A stretch of DNA of 64,000 nucleotides, taken from NCBI GenBank assembly GCA_015680685.1, contig MNCI01008572.1, forward strand, positions 1,540,875 through 1,604,874, given 5' to 3'. Every line of letters begins with the position of its first letter. The stretch's first letter is position 1. Below, one piece after another: positions 1 through 11,999 of this stretch. Source of the stretch: Gnetum montanum. Its lineage: Eukaryota; Streptophyta; Gnetopsida; Gnetales; Gnetaceae. The notes beneath the pieces are model-generated. The model was not told the origin of the DNA and did no database searches. It saw only the letters and a program-made list of their open reading frames with translations. The position numbers and the translations under genes are program-made.

Positions 1-130
1 TAGGGGTAAAGTAGCGAAGCTCTCGTGGATTGATCACCCCAGAGATAGAATATTTTCCATGTNCATCCTAGGGGTAAAGTAGCGAAGCTCTGGTGGATTG
101 ATCACCCCAGAGATAGAATATTTTCCATGT
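1..130. other. Single-N join with duplicated flank (assembly artefact)
   Basis: Bases 1-62 and 69-130 are the same sequence with one mismatch, separated by N at 63 and five bases. This is the pattern of two contig ends that overlap but were not merged. The second copy continues into the rest of the LTR, so the first is probably redundant. Confidence 0.8.
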
Positions 131-875
131 GCCCGCAGTAGGAGTCCTCCAATTGAACGGTTCTTTATTCGAGCAGCTTTGTACCTGAACGCAAGTTGTG
201 TACGGCAATAAAGATGAGCTTTGTGGATAAACCTTGTAGTGCATGGATAGGTTTAATTAATGTTATTTATCGCTTTCCTAGTAACGCGGCATGAGTACGA
301 CTTGGTTATGAATGTTGACGAACGTGTACAGCTAGCCAAGGAATCAACTACTCATTGCGATTAGTTTCTCTCACCCTTTTCTCCTAGAACGTGGGACAAG
401 TACGACTTGATTACGAGCATCTACGGATGTGTATGGCTAGTCAAGGAATCAGCTACTTATCACACTTAGGTTAGTTAAGTGCCTCAGTATGACCGCTTCG
501 AGCACATGCGTTACATGTGGTAATCCCAGTAACGATTAGCACTTGGTAGGCACAATTGCACAGTTCAGGGTGTGTACGGTAAGTGGGAACGGATACTGAT
601 GCTAGGACTTAGTGCTGTAGTTAGAGTTAGTTTTAGTTTCTCAACCCTTCACCTCTTAGCATAGGAGAAAACTGTAAAATACCAAAAAAATCATATACCT
701 CGGACTTACTTAACCATACATCGTGAGAACAAGAAGTAAGTCTGGGAAGACAACGAACGATTAACCCCAAGTGTTCCATGGGGCATTTAGGCATTTAGTC
801 TGCGGAGTTCAACCAGATCGTGCGTGCTACGCTCGTTTCGTATGGTTGAGTGTAGGGGTACCTCGCCACTCATCA
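1..875 (+). mobile_element. Family A LTR, left-truncated by the window edge
   Basis: This stretch aligns over its length with the LTRs at 44,369-45,333 and 50,768-52,094. Shared landmarks are the segment at 95-240 (AGAGATAGAATATTTTCC through GATAAACCTTGTAGTGCATGG), the CAAGGAATC/GAGTACGACTTG sub-repeats, and the end TCGCCACTCATCA at 863-875. Its right end is the canonical CA of an LTR. It is followed directly by the TATA-box region of a different LTR, so it sits inside that LTR. It is either a solo LTR or the 3' LTR of an element lying left of the window. A single-N join at 63 duplicates about 62 bp. Confidence 0.85.
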
Positions 876-1634
876 CTTGGGTCTATAAATACTGCACCTA
901 GGCTCTAGTTTTGAGCAGTTTTTGATAGTTAGTTTTTGGTCATTCTTAGCCAGATTAGTAAAGCTCTTACAGTTTATGTTCCTTAGAGTTAGAATATTTT
1001 CTGAGTGCCTACAAAGGGAGTTTAAAGTGTGTATAGTTCTTTGTTCAAGCACTGATGTACCTAAGCATAACAATGTGGTGAGAATAAAACAAACTCCTTT
1101 GACAATCCTTGCAGCACTGAGAATAGCTTAATATTTCCTTTAATGCATTTTACTTTCTTTCTCTTTATTTTAATGCATTTGAATTAAGAAATTTGTTTTC
1201 AATAGTTAATGAACTCAAGCATGACCACTTTAAGCATATATCTAGTACTTGGTAAGCTAGAAACGCTTAACATTTGGTATCCTAGTAGTGCTATATGTGT
1301 TCAAGATGTGTCGAGGAAAGTGAGATGGTTACTTGTGTTAGGCTAGCTAGTCAATAGACATTAGTTTTCAATCTACTCTATTCTTATTCTTGTTGTCGGC
1401 AATTACATCCATAAAATATAAAACAATAAAAATTCATATACCTCAGTTACACTTAAAACATACCCTTGAGCCTCACAAGTGTAGTTGGGAAGACAACGAA
1501 TGTTCTCAACATCATTTCACTTCCTAGAAAAACTAGTGTACAAGATAACTATAGGTCCATGGAATTTGACTAGATTGCATGTAATGCCTTAGTGATTCAT
1601 ATGGTTGGGTGTAGGGGTACCTTGCTGTTCATCA
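876..1634 (+). mobile_element. Family B (Athila-type) 5' LTR, first ~100 bp displaced
   Basis: The sequence matches the 3' LTR at 10,048-10,762 from just upstream of the TATA box (TATAAATA, 884-891) onward. Shared segments include TTTTTGATAGTTAGTTTTTG, AGTTAGAATAT, GAGCACTGATGTACCTAAG and TAATGCATTTTACTTTCT. The first ~100 bp seen in the 3' copy are missing here because the family A LTR ends at 875. The right end, GTTCATCA, is followed at once by a decayed tRNA-Asp-type primer site. Confidence 0.85.
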
Positions 1635-1654
1635 TTGGCATTATTGTTAGAGAT
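1635..1654 (+). promoter_or_regulatory. Decayed primer-binding site, tRNA-Asp type
   Basis: TTGGCATTATTGTTAGAGAT lies immediately after the LTR end. Compared with the better preserved site at 45,334-45,353 it differs mainly by C-to-T and G-to-A changes, as expected from methylated-cytosine decay. A TGGCGCCGTTGCCGGGGA-type site is known for the Athila/Calypso lineage of Ty3/gypsy elements. Confidence 0.75.
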
Positions 1655-1794
1655 ATTTTTATTATTTTGTGTACTATCTAGGACCTAGTGAAAGCATTCA
1701 AATCATTGGAACAAACCTTAGAGTCATATCTTATTTCACAATTACTACAACTAATTCTCAAGGCACACTATGATTTTTATTTCGCTAACCAAAA

Positions 1795-3960
1795 ATGTCT
1801 TCTTCTCATAGAAGCACTTCTCTAACCAAGGCTGATAATGTTTATTCAACAAAGCCTCAATAGTACTGAATCATATATACTCACCCCGATGAGTATGTGC
1901 CAAACTTCACCTTCATCCTACACCAAGATGAATAACTATGGTGGCATGACATGAAGGGCAACATTGTGTTGCTACCTGATCATGCTGCTCTTGCAATGCT
2001 TTATCAAATGCTTACATGATGTGGTATTTAAGACCACCATGGGGAGTATAATGTGGAAGATGTAGACACTAGGTATTATCATCCCACTAAAGCATAATGC
2101 CTACAAGATCGAAAACTAGAAATACTATGAGTTTTCAAAGGGAAAATTACTTAACGATCCTCTATTCCTGTTGTACCAAAAAGCTAGTGGAGAACCTTTC
2201 TCTGGGGGTTTTCCATATAATGATGCTCCTCTCTTTGACTTTGGTGATGACGGTTAAAACTAGAACCTACACTCCATAGTTCACAATCCTAATTTTGGTA
2301 ACAAAGGATCCACTGACAATGAAGAATCTGGAGGGAAAGTGAAGATAGGGATGTAGACAAGAAGCACAATTGTGATTGTGGTCGTGATTGTTGAAGAGGT
2401 GGTAGTAGGCATTGTGAAGGTGCTAGTTCTTCTTCCTCTTTCCCTTTATCATATTCTTATTTTTCTATCTTTGACTATGATCGTAGAAGTTGAGATTATG
2501 ATGGAGGTGATCGAAATAAGTGCAATGAACAATAAGATCACAATAATCAAGGGGACCGTCGAGATAGGCAAGATCAAGGACATAGGCATTGAAGAAAGGC
2601 ACATCGCCATGAATGAAGAGGTAGTATAGGGTATCTTAGGCACCATGATAAAGGCCTTGATGAGCCTCTATTTTCTACCCAAAGTATGCTTAACATCATA
2701 GAGGAAGTCAAAATTCCAACATGGCATGTGAAGGAAAGTTGGATCAAACAATTAAACATGAACAATATTCCTTAATTTGAAGGAGGATATAACTCTAATT
2801 TGTAGAATCATCTTTAAGATTTTCAAGATGCATGTTCCTTGAAAAACATAGAAAATGAATTGTGGATATTGAAGTTATTCCCAAGGACACTTGTCAAAGA
2901 AGTAACGATTGGTACTAGTCCTTAGAATTGAAATCTATCAGATGATGGAGTACCAAGCTTAAGTTATTCAATGATAAGTATCAAAAGTACTCCAGGGTTT
3001 TCAACCTAAGGAAGAAAATTCAAGAATGAAAATAAGGAACACACGATCCCTTGGATGCTGCCATTAGCTAATATTATGCCTTGATGCATTACCATGGTTA
3101 TTCTTAATTGGCTCAACTTCACCACATTGTAGATGGACTTTGTAATGAAATGAGGAATACCCTTGATGTCTATGCCCAAGGGTAATTGTTAGAACTAACT
3201 GTTCATCAGGTACAAAGGTTAATAGAGTAGGTCACCAAAGAGGAGGATAAAATAAGAAAAAGAGAAAGTGTAAAGGAGTACAATCGTGATCTTCCATCTG
3301 CAAGAGGAAGGTTCAATTTTGTGATAGTGAGGATGAATCGATATTTGATGAGGGGATGAATAAGAAAGCCTTGCCACTTCAACAATTCCAATCTGAACTT
3401 ATGGCCAAGGTTGATCAGTTAAGGGAATCCATGGATAGTAGATTTTAAGCTATCCTCAAAATCATTAAATAGTTTAGAAAACTAGCTAGTGACCATGAGC
3501 ATAGGAGGCACAAGGAAGCTGAACGTGCATATTACAAAGGTAAGGGTAAAATTGTTGTAATAGAAGAGGTTGTGGATAGTGAATTAGATGATGATTGAGG
3601 ATGTGATGTCTACCACTATGAACATTCTAAGGGATGTTGCCCTATTGTGTCACAAATTCAGAAGTTTAAGGTGTATGCCTTACATCCATGACTTACACAA
3701 AGGAAAACATCTAGAAGGTTACCTTATCCTCAAGGTAATCTCAGGAAACTCCACCAGCAAAAAATGTATTATCCAAGTGATGCTCCACCATAGTTGTATG
3801 AATAGTACCAATAATGGTAGCAACCACAATCATGGTTGCTTGCATCACCAAGGCAACAATACCCTTACCAACATCTTGATCCATATGTTACCATGTGTAA
3901 CAATCGATTTCTCCATGTGACTCTTCTAGTCATGTTTCTAATATTTCACCTTGCTACCAT
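1795..3960 (+). pseudogene. gag: Athila-type gag relic (family B element)
   Basis: This is the structural gag gene of the retrotransposon, which would form the cytoplasmic particle. The start ATG at 1795 opens with MSSS, as in the second element at 45,488. Both then share a YTHPDEY.PNFTFILH block, a central gag core (about 2,715-3,060; NMNNIP.FEGGY), and a C-terminal stretch (about 3,310-3,790) containing KALPLQ, YHYEHSKGCCP and RRLPYPQGN. Many stops and frame changes interrupt it, so no particle protein can be made. I saw no CCHC knuckle. The call rests on co-linearity with the downstream protease and pol of the same element and on homology to the gag at 45,488-48,000. Confidence 0.75.
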
Positions 3961-4338
3961 CCTTTTTATTATTATCAAGATCATTTTCCACATGAAAGAA
4001 TAGATGCCACCTCCTATCCTTATCCTCCTCCTGTCCCTGCACACACTCCTCCTTTAGTTGCATAGCTACCACCTGCTCCTCCTATGTGGGGTGACCTGCT
4101 CACTCAACCACAACAATGCAATGCTACGAGGGTTATTAATTTGTAATCCAATCATGAATTGGAAGGGTCGAATGCCTAATAAAAGAAAAGACCTTTCTTT
4201 TGACTAGATAGTCCATTAATTCTTCACCTGCACCTATAGTTGACAACCATGCTCCTACCTCTTCCTCCATATCAAATTCCTTTAGGCCTCCTTCAAACAA
4301 AACTCTACCAAGGATCGATACCATAATGCTTACTCACA

Positions 4339-4700
4339 GTGTCTGATTATATCCATGCAAGAAACCTTCCTAGGAAATTAGCCGATCCTGGAAGTCTAAT
4401 TTATTTGCAGATTGCTGGGAATAAACTATGCAAAGCTCTTCTCAATTTAGGCTTTGGTGTTAATTTGATTTCTCATGAGATGTACATTACTTGGAACATA
4501 CCTCCTCTCAAGAAGAGCAACATCAAATTAAAATTAGTAGACGAATCCATCACTTTTCCATTGGGATTGGTAGAAAACATTGTGACCATTGTTTGTGGGT
4601 GGTCTTATCCTACCAATTTCCTAGTAATCAAAGTGGAGAACTACAAAAGGAACTTCCCAATCATTATAGAAAGGGCATGAATGAGCACCATAGATGCAAG
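4339..4700 (+). pseudogene. Retrotransposon aspartic protease relic (family B)
   Basis: The translation keeps the retropepsin fold landmarks: ALLNLGFGVNLISHEMY near 4,431-4,485, a hydrophobic PLGLVENIV strand, and a NFPIII.RA stretch near the end that matches IIMGRAW in the second element. In Athila-type proteases the catalytic triplet is D-[LST]-G. Here the Asp codon reads Asn, so the enzyme would be dead even without the frame breaks. It sits between gag and RT, as expected for Ty3/gypsy. The homologous protease at 48,050-48,600 still has Asp-Ser-Gly. Confidence 0.75.
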
Positions 4701-5337
4701 CATGGGTATCAAAGATCTTTCCTAGAAATCTCTAAAGAAAATGCATTTTGAAAGATTGAGAAGAAGAGAGTTCCATACATCACTTATAGTAATAATAGGT
4801 GCAATTGTGTGTAAAAAATTTGGACCATAAAGCAAGCATCTATCTCTGCATGCAAGCAGTATGTGCCAGAAGTCAAAATTAAAAGCTATCTATACTTAGT
4901 AGTCACAAAATAATAGGGCACTTTGTGGCTAACTATTGATTTAGAAAGCAACATACTTTGCATGGAACTAGCTGGGAGCCTAACATGTGAGTATGTCACA
5001 TGCATGGATGAACTTGAGTAAGTTCATTACCAACTCTCTGAAGATACAAATGATGATATCCATTGGGGAGAGTTGGAAATTCCTAAGAAATTTAAGGAAG
5101 AGCCCCTTTTACTAAAAATGTTAATGGTTAAAATGTAATATGTATTTTTGAAAAATAAGAAGCCAGCTATAATCAATGCAAGAATTACTCTAGAACAGAA
5201 GGAGATGTTGTTGAAGGTAGTTGAAAGATGGTCAATAACTTTTGCTTGGTCATATCTTGAACTTATAGGAATTAATCCTAGGATATGCCAACACCACATT
5301 TACATCGACCTGGCCATGAAGCCAAAATGACAACCAT

Positions 5338-6110
5338 AGAGGTGGTTGAATCCCAATTTGAAGCAAATCATCAAAGAGGAAATTGAGAAACTCCTTAAGG
5401 TGGGGTTCATTTATCCCATTGTGGATAGTGAGTAGGTTAGCCCACTCATAATTGTGCCAAATAAAGATGGAAAGTGGTGGATCTACATTGATTTAAGGTT
5501 GCTAATTATGGCAACATTCAAGAATCATTTTTGTTCACATTTGTTAACCAGGTGCTAGACACAATATTAGGGCATTGCTACTACAACTTCCTAGATGGTT
5601 ATAGTGGCTATAACCAAATTCAAATTGCACCAAAGGACCAAGCAAAGATAATGTTCATGAGTTCCTTCAGAACTTTTGCATATTGTAAGATGTCATTTGG
5701 TCTATGCAATGCTCCTACCACATTTCGATGCTTGGTCCTAAGCATCTTTCAATAGTAGATTGGTAGTGATGTAAAGTCTTCATGGATGACTTCTCCACCT
5801 ATGGAGCTACATTTGAGTAAATCCTAGACTACCTTGAGCAAGTGCTAAAATGGTGTGTTGAAACCAACTTATGGCTTAATTGGTAGAAAAGTTACCTCAT
5901 GGTCTAGGAAGGCATTGTACTAGGACACAAAATCTCATAAGCAGGAATTGAGGTGGACTCTAAAAAAATAAGGGTCATCCAAGGAATAGCCTGCTAGCTA
6001 GAAATAGTTAAAGATGTTTAGTCATTCCTTGGACATACTGGCTACCATTGGCACTTCATAGAGAATTTCTCTAAGATTGGAAAGCCATTGGTGAAGCTAA
6101 CAAAGAAAGA
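5338..6110 (+). pseudogene. pol: Athila-lineage reverse transcriptase relic
   Basis: The RT palm and fingers are clear: EEIEKLLKVGFIYP near 5,380, DGKWW (5,467), FLDGYSGYNQIQIAP (about 5,590), FGLCNAPTTF (about 5,697), then VFMDDFSTYG with the catalytic Asp-Asp at 5,785-5,790, and GIVLGHKIS near 5,912. The DDFS.YG form is characteristic of Athila/Calypso RTs and agrees with the tRNA-Asp primer site. Numerous TAG/TAA/TGA codons and a disrupted segment near 5,500-5,530 make it non-functional. Confidence 0.85.
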
Positions 6111-6568
6111 TGCTCCATTTACTTGGACCCCATAATGTGAAAATGTGTTCCAACAACTAAAAGAAAAGCTTGTGGAAACTCCAATACTACAAGTTCCTGA
6201 TTGCTCCAAACCATTTCACATTATGACAGATGCATTAAATTATAGCTTAGGAGTAGTGCTAACATAGTTAGATGACAAGAAATGACCACTATGCTAGTTG
6301 AAGTATTGTGGGTGCACAACCAAACTACACCACCACAAAAAAAGAATTAATGGTAGTGGTGTTTGCACTAGATAATTTTAGGCATTATGTGCTTGTATAT
6401 AAGGTGTTTGTACACATTGATCATAGTGCCATTTTCTTCCTAATGAACAAGCCAACATTGAGCCCCCATCTCATATGGTGGCTGGTGATCTTGCAGGAAT
6501 TTGATCTCACAATGGTAGATTGGAAGGGCACTAAGAATTTGGTTGTTGATCACTTGTCTCAGTTGTGA
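6110..6568 (+). pseudogene. pol: RNase H domain relic (family B pol)
   Basis: Following RT in the normal order, this part shows FHIMTDALNYSLGVVL (first catalytic Asp near 6,226), then TTKKELMVVVFAL (Glu near 6,345), VHIDHSAIFFLM (Asp near 6,416) and a terminal NLVVDHLSQL near 6,537-6,565. The four acidic positions of the type I RNase H fold are recognisable, but a frame change near 6,300 and several stops separate them. Confidence 0.8.
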
Positions 6569-6769
6569 TGGGATGACAAAGAGGAAGAAAATCAATTATC
6601 TAATACATTTCCTAATGAACTCCTCCTTGCTAGGTTGTAACTAAATAAATGCTTAATGAAAAAAAATGGTATGATAACATTCTCACCTATCTTCTCACTT
6701 AGGAGATACCACAAGGGTTGGACCACTGGAAGAAATAGTAGTTTCTTCACTAAGTAAAGCACTTCATGA

Positions 6770-7900
6770 AGATCAATAGGCACCTGTATAAGGTGTGCAT
6801 TGATGGCCTGGTTCATTGGTGTGTCTCTGATTCTAATCAACTATGCATTTTCCAAGATGTTCATGAAGATCCTTGTGGAGGACACTATGGTGGAAGATAC
6901 ATGACCATTAAAATCCTAATGGTACGGTACTATTGGCCAACACTCTTTAAGGATGCCCATCATTACGTCCACTCTTGTGAATAATTGCAATAAGATGGTG
7001 GAATGACTACTCGAATGGAGGGACCTCAAAAATGGATTCAACCACTAGAACCATTCGAAATCTGGGGCATTGATTTCATGGGTCCCATCATGTCCATGTC
7101 AAATGAAAAGGCATACATCATAGTTGCTATTGACTATTCTATGAAATGGACAGAAGTAGCAGTTGTCATCGACTGTACATCCGCTATTGCTTCTTGGTTT
7201 ATACAAAAACATGTTGTAAATAGGTTTGGTATGCCATGTGCATTAATTTCTAATAATGAAACTCATTTCACATGTACTACTTTTCAGAAGCTCATGCAAC
7301 ACTTGAGGGTTGAACATAAACTCATAACACATTAACATCCCCAAGTTAATGATCAAGCTAAGGTTACCAATAAGGAAATCACAAGAATACTAACAAGAAC
7401 TATTAGCAAGTTTAGGAAGGACTAGAGCACAAAATTCAATGATGCCCTTTGGGCTTATCGCTCAACTTAGAAACTTCCTATAGGCTACTCTCCCTATGCG
7501 CTTGTGTACAACAAACTACCAACACTTCCTATTCAATGTAAACTCTGTACACTTTCAATGGCTTGTGACCTTAACTTTGACTTAAGTATAGCCCAAAAAG
7601 ACAGACTAATGAATCTCAACCTGCTAGATGAAAATTGATTAGTAGCCTTATCATTTAATTAGTTGCACAAGGCCTATAACAAGAAGCATCATAACCTGAA
7701 AATTAGAAAAGTCAAATTTCAACTAAGAGATAAGGTTCTTTATTGGAACCCCACACATGTACCTTAATGAACTAAGTTCCAAACATTGTGGGAAGGATCT
7801 TACATCATTTATGAAAATTTTCCTTCAAGGGACATGATGATTTATAAACCTGAGAGCCCAAACAAGAAATAACTAGTCAACATCTAACAAATTAAACCTT
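6770..7900 (+). pseudogene. pol: Integrase relic (family B pol)
   Basis: The N-terminal His/Cys region (HEDPCGGHYGG ... YYWPTLFKDAHHYVHSC, 6,861-6,980) is followed by the DDE core: IDFMGP (about 7,071), SNNETHF (about 7,250), and VTNKEI near 7,364 carrying the Glu. The second catalytic Asp has become Asn (G-to-A change). ALWAYRST and PIGYSPYALVY follow, and then a C-terminal part to about 7,890. Stops occur throughout. The order RT-RNase H-integrase confirms Ty3/gypsy rather than Ty1/copia. Confidence 0.85.
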
Positions 7901-7929
7901 TCCATGAGCATACAATAGCTAACACAACA

Positions 7930-10047
7930 AGCACCTCATTAGATGGACAACCACACTTCATATTTTAGATCTCCTTGTCCTTTCGACTTAGTTGTGGTGG
8001 AGAAGGCCAACCATGCTAATCATTTAAGTGGCTCTTTAGTTTTTCAAATTTTTTGTTTTACACATTTTTTGTTTTACACATTCTTTATTTTACATCTTTT
8101 TATTTTTATGTTATTAATATTTTCTAATTTTTAAAGCCATCATTAGTACATTTTCTATTTCTTTAATATTTTACACTTTCTTTTATATTCTTTTATTTTG
8201 GTGTGATTTTCTAACTTTTTGTTAATAAGTGCCAGGTACATTGGTAATGCGTTACTTGATGGTTTTATGTACTATTATTTTTATTTGATTGTTGGTGTCT
8301 AGTTTTTGGCTTTGAATTTTGTTATGGATAATTAGGACATGGTTTTTTTCATGTAATAGGCAATGAGTCCACAACATCCACCCATCCATAGACTCTATGG
8401 TTTTTCCTGTTTTGGAAATGTGTAGTTCCTTTTTCATTAATAAAACTTTAATAAATTTGTGACTTTGGTAGTTTTTGGAATTGGGAAGGATTCAAAGGTT
8501 TGAATATGGTGTGGCTTCAAGGAGATTTGATGTTCTTTATGCTTTTTTGCTTGCTTGGGTGCATGTGTGTTTCCATAAATTTCTTACTATTCTATGCCAA
8601 TCAATAAAGAATGTTGAATAAGTCCTTGCATGGTGTGGTTTTCATTGAAAAGAAATGATGAGAATTCAAAGCAAATCCCTTGGACAAAATAAATGCATAT
8701 GTCATTGCATGATGTGGTTCTCATCAAGGAAAAGAAAAGATGAGGATTCAAAGCATACCCCTTGGAAAAAATAAATGCATGTGTCTTTGAATGGTGTGGT
8801 TCCTATTTCAAAAAAGAAAAAAGGGGAGTTCAAAGCATACCCCTTAGACCAAGTAAACGGGCTACAAGCATTGGTTATGGGATTTGTCTCCTCTAACTAA
8901 GGTCCTTCCTCACTTCCCACTTCTCTAATTTGGAATAGTGGTTGTTTTGTGAGAGCACTCTTGTGTCTCAGGGGATGGATTGGTCTTAGAATGTTGATGC
9001 AAAGTCACTGAACATGGTTGATTTTGGTTTGGACTAAGGATGGATTCTATAAAGTCATTTAACCATAAAATTCACAAGGGACTTTAAGTGACCATAATTA
9101 GAAACTTTATTTCATACACTCTCTCATTCATCTATGCTTTCCATGTCTCACCTCATTGTCGATTTCATGTGTTGGTTTAATGTCCTGGTGTGATGTGTCG
9201 AAATTCTTAGTTAGTGTCTTTTGGGCTTTTGTACTTAAATTTTGTAACCATTAATCAGCCATGGAGTCCATGGACTATTTGGTTTAACATTATGCAAGGG
9301 CATAAAAGGTCTATGCTTGCTTTGGGGAGGACCCACTTGCATATCTTTTGATTGGGCTAGTTAAGTTCTTTACCCTTAGACATTTTCACAAGAAAATTCT
9401 TTTTGTTTATCTCATCAATGATATCTAATTGTACACATCTTCACAATGTTTTTTAGTAAATTCTTCTTTTTATTGTTGTGAATTCTTATACCCTCTTCAA
9501 ATATTTCTTGTATTGAACTTTTTCAAATTTAATGGATTGCTTAATTTAATTAACCCTATCTATCAGCTTTCCTGCTAACGCTACTCAAGAAACCAATCAA
9601 CCACAACCACAACCACAACCTAGCTAAAACGAGACAAGGCATTTAACCACCATGTGTTACACATTACATACTAATTCATGATCCTATTGTGATTGCAATG
9701 GGAAGCATGAACTAGAAGTAGGACTATCTTTACTAAGGATGATGTAGCAGTACCACACAATGAGAACTATTTGTGATTGAAGAATCTCTTCTCTCTCTCT
9801 CTCATTCTCCTACTACTAAGAGGTGTTGGATGTTAGTGATATCTAGGGTGTTCACTTCTTTTTTCATGAACACCCCATTTTGTAAAAATTGTAATTCCAT
9901 ATACTTGGGCACTCAAAGTTTGTTTGTTTTATCTAAGTCAATTTGTAATGTCTATCAATAATCCCATACCTCCCCAATATATGTTGTAACAAACTTGTTC
10001 CTACTCTTCTTCACTTGAAGATGAGTTTTCATTCAATCGTGGAGGTA
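7930..10047 (+). other. Long 3' non-coding region of the family B element
   Basis: No credible coding frame is present between integrase and the 3' LTR. The region aligns in patches with 48,790-50,767 of the family A element (the run of TTTTGTTTTACAC-like sequence near 8,050-8,210, CCATCCATAGACTCTATGG near 8,385, and TGGGGAGGACCCACT near 9,330). Athila elements typically carry a long region here, sometimes with an env-like frame. I see no env-like frame. It ends in a weak polypurine tract (GTGGAGGTA) just before TGATGAACC. Confidence 0.7.
8622..8861 (+). repeat. Three ~80-bp tandem units
   Basis: Three units begin near 8,622, 8,702 and 8,784. Each carries the order GCATGGTGTGGTT, an A/G-rich stretch, ATTCAAAGCA, CCCCTTGGA and AAATGCAT. 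The homologous place in the family A element (about 49,400-49,530) has one unit. Confidence 0.75.
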
Positions 10048-10762
10048 TGATGAACCACCATTTTATGTTGGTGCTGATGTCGGGTATGCAATGTTAGGGT
10101 CTTGATGCGGTGTCGCATAAGTGATGTTGTAACATCTACCCTAGGTATATAAATATCATGCCTAGGCTCCATTTTTGAGTAGTTTTTGATAGTTAGTTTT
10201 TGATCATTCTTAGTTAGAGTAGCAAAGCTCTTGTAGTTTATTTTCCTTAGAGTTAGAATATCTTTTGAGTGTCCATAGAAGGAGTCTAAAGTGTATACGG
10301 TTCTTTGTTTGAGCACTGATGTACCTAAGTGTAGTAGTGTGACAAAATTAAAATGAACTTTTTTGACAATACTTGTAGCACCAAGAATAGCTTAATATTT
10401 TTTAATGCATTTTACTTTCTCACTCTTTATTTTAATGCAGTTGAATTAAGCAATTTATTTCTAGTAGTTAATGAACACAAGCATGACCACTATGAGAATT
10501 TATATAGTACTTGGTAACCCAACAATGCTTAACGTTTGTTAGCCCAGCAGTGCTATATGTGTTTAGGATGTGTCTAGGAAAGTGGGATGGTTACTTGTGT
10601 TAGGCTAGCTAGGCAATAGACATTAGTTTTTAATCTACTCTATTCTTATTATTGTTGTAGATGATTACATCCATAAAATATAAAATGAAAAAAATTCATA
10701 TACCTCAATTATACTTAAACCATACCCTTAAGCCTTACAAGTATAGTTGGGAAGACAATGAA
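10048..10762 (+). mobile_element. Family B 3' LTR, right end lost in an assembly gap
   Basis: The LTR starts TGATGAACCACC after the polypurine tract GGAGGTA. A TATA box (TATATAAATA) lies at 10,146-10,155, and the transcribed part follows the 5' LTR base by base with scattered substitutions. It runs into the N gap at 10,763. The 5' copy predicts roughly 135 further bases, but the gap is written as 77, so its size is only nominal and the target duplication cannot be read. Confidence 0.85.
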
Positions 10763-10839
10763 NNNNNNNNNNNNNNNNNNNNNNNNNNNNNNNNNNNNNN
10801 NNNNNNNNNNNNNNNNNNNNNNNNNNNNNNNNNNNNNNN
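10763..10839. other. Assembly gap (77 N)
   Basis: Run of N that hides the 3' end of the family B LTR and its target-site duplication. Confidence 0.99.
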
Positions 10840-11439
10840 GTTTTGTTGAAATTCACTATTCAAGTAATCTAGAAGATTTCAAGTTATCATATCTCAGCCT
10901 AGAAATGTTAGTTCAACAAAATAGGAAGTTTGGTCCTTTTAATTCCTAAAATATTAACTTTATTTTTAAACCCTAATACTATGCCCAACATGGTACAAAT
11001 TTCGTCTTGATCAAACTTATAGTTTGGGAGATATTGATTAAATGTTCTCATTCAATGTGCATTAAAATATTATTAAATTACTAATTTATTATTTGAATTT
11101 TAGGGTCATGAATCAACCCAAAATTACCATTTACCCATACCGAACCCTTACCTTGTCATCAGCCAAACCACCACGTCAACCGTTGAGGCAAGATGGATTA
11201 AAATAATAATAAGAAGTTACAAAAAAGACTTGTAAAGTAGGAGGTTGTGGGTTCAAACCCCAACCCCCCCACACATTAAACAAATATATATACATATATG
11301 TATTAAAAAATAAAAAGAATAAAAATATTTTAAGTGGAAGGTCATGGGTTCAAACCTCGACCCCCAACTTTAAAAATCCATTTATTTAAAAAAATAAAAT
11401 AAAAAAAAATAATTTATATAAAAAAGAAATAAAAAAAAT
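10840..11439. other. AT-rich non-coding DNA with two B-box-like repeats
   Basis: No coding frame is supported. Two copies of a ~35-bp segment containing GGGTTCAAACC lie near 11,221-11,265 and 11,331-11,370. They resemble the B box of tRNA-derived sequences. An A-rich tract with poly-A runs follows at 11,385-11,440. Confidence 0.5.
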
Positions 11440-11789
11440 AATTTTTTAGGTTGTGCTAGCCTTGTAAGGGCCATGTAGGTCTAACAAGAGCTACATAGGC
11501 CTTGCAGGGATTGCGCCACCCCTATTCTTACCATTGTCATTTGCTTTCTTAGGCCACTACCATGAGACCACTACTTCATCACTTTACCCGCCATGCTACT
11601 GCTCAACCTTGCCATGTTGCCACTGATCCACCTTGCTACCTATCACGTGCCATACTACTCACCTTGCTTTGCACTAATCCTCCCTACCACCTACCTGCAC
11701 AATTTTTCCTTTTTCTACCTATCACCCGGATCTGCAGAAACCCTCACTACTTTTCTTGTAACCACTATTAACTATGTTGTTGCTTCCCA

Positions 11790-11975
11790 TCAGCACCATG
11801 GATCATTGCTTCCCAGGTCATTGATTATTGCTTCCCCTACCATGGATCATCGCCTCCCATGTTATCGATCATCGCCTTTCATACTGTCAATCATCGCATC
11901 CTTCATCGTTGATCATTGTCTTCCATGCTGTTGATCATTGCCTCCTCCATCACTAATCATTACCTCCACCTCTCG
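11790..11975. repeat. Degenerate ~24-bp tandem repeat (GATCATCGCCTCC)
   Basis: At least six imperfect units with the core GATCATYGCCTCCCATG follow one another. Open frames here are by-products of the repeat. Confidence 0.65.
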
Positions 11976-11999
11976 CACTAAAAAAAACCCTCATTATCA

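Noticed and set aside
2372-2765. Overlapping frames on both strands in the gag region
   Set aside because: They are shadow frames of a decayed Arg/Asp-rich gag segment that is homologous to 46,150-46,400.
8600-8870. CRISPR-like array
   Set aside because: Three adjacent diverged ~80-bp units without constant repeats and unique spacers, inside a plant retroelement.
11230-11262. tRNA gene suggested by GGGTTCAAACCCC
   Set aside because: No A box, acceptor stem or anticodon arm can be placed around it. Only a SINE-like remnant remains plausible.
11562-11934. Open frames of 69 and 113 residues
   Set aside because: They come from degenerate short repeats in a C/T-rich stretch, with no motif and no splice signals.
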